Positions 14,860 through 16,856 of a DNA stretch of 16,856 bases are shown here, in pieces. Below the pieces are notes generated by a model that was not told the DNA's origin, ran no database searches, and saw only the letters and a list, made by a program, of their open reading frames with translations. How positions within the stretch are numbered: the first letter of the stretch is position 1; every line of letters starts with the position of its first letter. This DNA comes from JBDRGX01 sp043817485 [NCBI: bacterium]. GTDB taxonomy: Bacteria; JBDRGX01. The stretch lies in assembly GCA_043817485.1 (NCBI GenBank), contig JBDRGX010000051.1, positions 1 to 16,856 on the forward strand, given 5' to 3'. The translations under genes and the position numbers were made by a program.

Positions 14860-16359
14860 TTATTTCAACATCAACATTTTTTTACAATTTTGTGTTTTGT
14901 TGTTTATAATTGTTTCATAAAAATACATTCCTGAACTTACTTCTTTTCCTAAATTATCTCTTCCATCCCAATATACACTACTATTTGCATTGTTTGTAAT
15001 TACTTCTCTGACTACTTGGCCAAGTATATTATATATCTTTATTTTTACATTTAGATTTTGGGATTTGTTATTTGACATTTCTATTGGTATATAACATTCT
15101 GGATTAAATGGATTTGGATAAGATGAAATTTTATTTTTATAAAATATATTTTTATCTATATTTGTTTCTGCTTTATAAGAATAATAAATTACATTAAATT
15201 GATCATCATAAGTATTTTCTGCACAAACAATATCAACTTTTTCATCAATATTTTTTGCACTACTTGGACAATAATTACTTTTATCTGAACTATTAGAAAT
15301 ATTTATAATTTCTCCCCATTCTCCAGACATTTTTTTTTGACGACAATATATTTCTGTATCATTACTTGTATCAGTACTTCCAGCAAACCAAGTACAATAA
15401 ATGTTATTATTTTTATCATAACTTAAACTAGGACAAAAAGAACGAAAATTAGGAATTTTTCCAATTATGGTATATTTTTGATCCCAAATTCCATTTACGC
15501 ATTTTTTATATAAAATTCTTTCTTCATATGTTTCTTTTATAAAATCACCCCAAGCTAAGTGAATAACATCATTATTATCAACAACAATACTAGGTTCACA
15601 TGACCAATTAGAAGTATTACTGAAGTTAAGAATAATTGGTTCCCAAATGTCATTTTTAAAATTATATTTTCCCATAGAAATATTTACTCCATATTCTCCA
15701 TTATCTCCGTTATTGTATTCACCCCATGCTACATAAAGATTATTTTGAGAATCTACATCAACATCTACCATTACAGATTTTTGATTTAATGAATTATTAA
15801 TTCTTGTTATTTCTGACCAATTTTCAGTTATTGCATTATATTTGCGATAAAAAATATCATAATGTATTAAACCATAAAATTTATCTTCCCAAAACACATA
15901 AACATTATCATTTTTATCAATTACAATAGAAGGAAAGCGTGATTTATCATCTGGAGTATTGCTAATATTTAAAATATTGCTATCCCAAATTCCATTTACA
16001 CATTTTTTATAGTAAATTTCTTTTTCATTAACATCCCAAACTAAATGTAAATTATTATTACTATCAATATTTAAAGCACAATGTTGTAAATTACTGCCAC
16101 TTGCTATTATAATTGGAGTAATAAATTTTGTATCTTGTTTTGAATTAGATTTAGTATATATAATATTATTTTTATCTGAAAAAACAATATGAATAATTCC
16201 ATTTGTATCTTTTACTATTTTTCTTCCATTTGGTTGTTCTGTAGCTAAATTATTAGTATTAGCAGTTCCAACAATTGTAGAAGTTATAGCATTTACAAAT
16301 GAAAAAGTAAAAATATAAATATAAATAAAAACAAAACAACTTAAAATTATTTTTTTCAT
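14860..16359 (-). CDS. Secreted beta-propeller-like protein with C-terminal sorting domain
   Basis: A 499-residue exported protein. A signal peptide spans residues 1 to about 24 (FSFVNA). Residues ~35-400 contain about six to seven repeats of a sialidase/BNR-like blade pattern: 'PSIV.D..N..Y..W.D' followed by 'I.Y......W....NISN', for example SIVIDKNDNVYVFWEDK and SIVVDNNDVIHLAWGDF. No catalytic Arg triad or aspartate box of a true sialidase is clear, so binding or structure is likelier than enzymatic activity. Residues 414-499 are the YPNPFNPECYIP...GQVVREV...SGMYFYE...KKMLMLK tail shared with the metalloprotease and the gene at the window end. AGGG lies four bases before the ATG. A hairpin after the stop (14761-14797) probably ends the transcript. 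Secretion to the surface is expected; the ligand is unknown. Confidence 0.75.
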   Translation of the reverse strand: MKKIILSCFVFIYIYIFTFSFVNAITSTIVGTANTNNLATEQPNGRKIVKDTNGIIHIVFSDKNNIIYTKSNSKQDTKFITPIIIASGSNLQHCALNIDSNNNLHLVWDVNEKEIYYKKCVNGIWDSNILNISNTPDDKSRFPSIVIDKNDNVYVFWEDKFYGLIHYDIFYRKYNAITENWSEITRINNSLNQKSVMVDVDVDSQNNLYVAWGEYNNGDNGEYGVNISMGKYNFKNDIWEPIILNFSNTSNWSCEPSIVVDNNDVIHLAWGDFIKETYEERILYKKCVNGIWDQKYTIIGKIPNFRSFCPSLSYDKNNNIYCTWFAGSTDTSNDTEIYCRQKKMSGEWGEIINISNSSDKSNYCPSSAKNIDEKVDIVCAENTYDDQFNVIYYSYKAETNIDKNIFYKNKISSYPNPFNPECYIPIEMSNNKSQNLNVKIKIYNILGQVVREVITNNANSSVYWDGRDNLGKEVSSGMYFYETIINNKTQNCKKMLMLK

Positions 16360-16430
16360 TTTTCCCTATTTTTTTTAAAAAAAGTATTAAAATAATTACT
16401 TTGATAAATGCAATTACCAATACTATAATA

Positions 16431-16466
16431 TTTCATAGAGACGCAATTTTTTGCGTCTCTATGAAA
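16431..16466. repeat. Perfect 16-bp-stem hairpin with GAGACGC core
   Basis: TTTCATAGAGACGCAA (16431-16446) and TTGCGTCTCTATGAAA (16451-16466) are perfect reverse complements around a TTTT loop. It lies seven bases after the stop codon of the truncated tailed gene and about 70 bases upstream of the propeller gene. It could terminate transcription, but neither side has a clear long T-run. The GAGACGC...GCGTCTC core resembles small dispersed palindromic elements of bacterial intergenic DNA. Confidence 0.7.
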
Positions 16467-16473
16467 ATTGTTT

Positions 16474-16856
16474 TTATTTCAACATCAGCATTTTTTTACA
16501 ATTTTGTGTTTTGTTGTTTACAATTGTTTCATAAAAGTACATTCCTGAACTTACTTCTTTTCCTAAATTATCTCTTCCATCCCAATATATTGAATTATTT
16601 GCATTATTTGTCATTACTTCTCTTACTACCTGTCCAAGTATGTTATATATTTTGATTTTGATGTTTGAGATTAAAGATTTATTATTTGTTTTTTCTATTG
16701 GTATATAACATTCTGGATTAAATGGATTTGGATAATTAGCTATATTCATTTTTGAATTATTTGTCATTTTATCAATAGAATTTGTGTTAAGAGATTCTCC
16801 CATTTGTTTTATTGTATTAAACCATTCTTGAGGATGTTGTTTCCATTGACCACGAG
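16474..16856 (-). CDS. C-terminal part of a protein with the shared sorting domain (runs off the window)
   Basis: The frame stays open to the last base of the window, so the visible 126 codons are only the 3' end of a longer gene; the internal ATG at 16803 is not a credible start. The first part reads RGQWKQHPQEWFNTIKQ, from a domain I do not recognise, then a polar Asn/Ser-rich linker. The last 86 residues are the sorting-type tail: YPNPFNPECYIPIE, IKIKIYNILGQVVREV, WDGRDNLGKEVSSGMYFYE and NCKKMLMLK. This tail is almost identical at the DNA level to that of the propeller gene 120 bases downstream. The protein is expected to be exported, but its signal peptide and main domain lie outside the window. 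Confidence 0.75.
   Translation of the reverse strand, partial: RGQWKQHPQEWFNTIKQMGESLNTNSIDKMTNNSKMNIANYPNPFNPECYIPIEKTNNKSLISNIKIKIYNILGQVVREVMTNNANNSIYWDGRDNLGKEVSSGMYFYETIVNNKTQNCKKMLMLK

Noticed and set aside
14739-14860. T-box leader or other tRNA-sensing element for tyrS
   Set aside because: The only structure is a plain hairpin with a T-run upstream of the nuclease gene; no T-box consensus (TGGNACC-like) is present.
16401-16655. + strand frame of 84 codons over the hairpin and the third sorting tail
   Set aside because: It is antisense to the conserved tail and depends on reading through the palindrome.
1-16856. CRISPR array, tRNA or rRNA genes, transposase
   Set aside because: No regularly spaced repeats, tRNA-like cloverleaf, rRNA segments or DDE/Y1 transposase motifs were found on either strand by reading.

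Overview
The window splits into two parts that look different. Bases 1 to about 6370 are moderately AT-rich, and every gene there is on the + strand. From about 6400 to the end the DNA is extremely AT-rich, with long A and T runs and coding regions dominated by Lys, Asn, Ile and Phe codons, and almost every gene is on the - strand. The right part encodes secreted proteins with a C-terminal PNPFNP...GQVVREV...SGMYFYE sorting-type domain, plus PorV-like and other beta-barrel outer-membrane proteins. This points to a Gram-negative bacterium of the Bacteroidota/FCB type or one of the candidate phyla that share these tails. I cannot place it more exactly. The step in composition may reflect a transferred island, genome heterogeneity or an assembly join.

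Left part. Two tandem paralogous RhuM-family genes and a membrane-anchored protein with a PsbP-like region form a tightly overlapping operon (100-2757). Each RhuM start is marked by a copy of the same ATCTAACGGGGT inverted repeat. Next comes a headless C-terminal remnant of a type I restriction subunit HsdR (2961-3695), so the left edge looks like an eroding defence island. A decayed tail of an alpha/beta-hydrolase follows (3829-3984). Then come two intact purine-salvage genes, adenine deaminase (4025-5743) and hypoxanthine phosphoribosyltransferase (5853-6371), which together can turn adenine into IMP.

Right part. A convergent argD-like aminotransferase (6496-7689, -) is separated by a 385-base AT-rich gap from a PorV/PorQ-like outer-membrane protein gene (8075-9019, +), which has a near-consensus promoter. 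The remaining genes are all on the - strand: an M6-family zinc metalloprotease with a sorting tail (9269-10996), two predicted outer-membrane barrels (11164-12096 and 12232-12963), tyrosyl-tRNA synthetase (13023-14228), a staphylococcal-nuclease-like lipoprotein (14244-14738), a predicted beta-propeller protein with the same sorting tail (14860-16359), and the 3' end of a third tailed protein running off the window (16474-16856).

The strongest themes are three nearly identical C-terminal sorting cassettes beside candidate outer-membrane partners, which suggests a secretion/surface-attachment module, and several inverted-repeat elements in the intergenic DNA. No tRNA, rRNA, CRISPR array or recognisable transposase was found.
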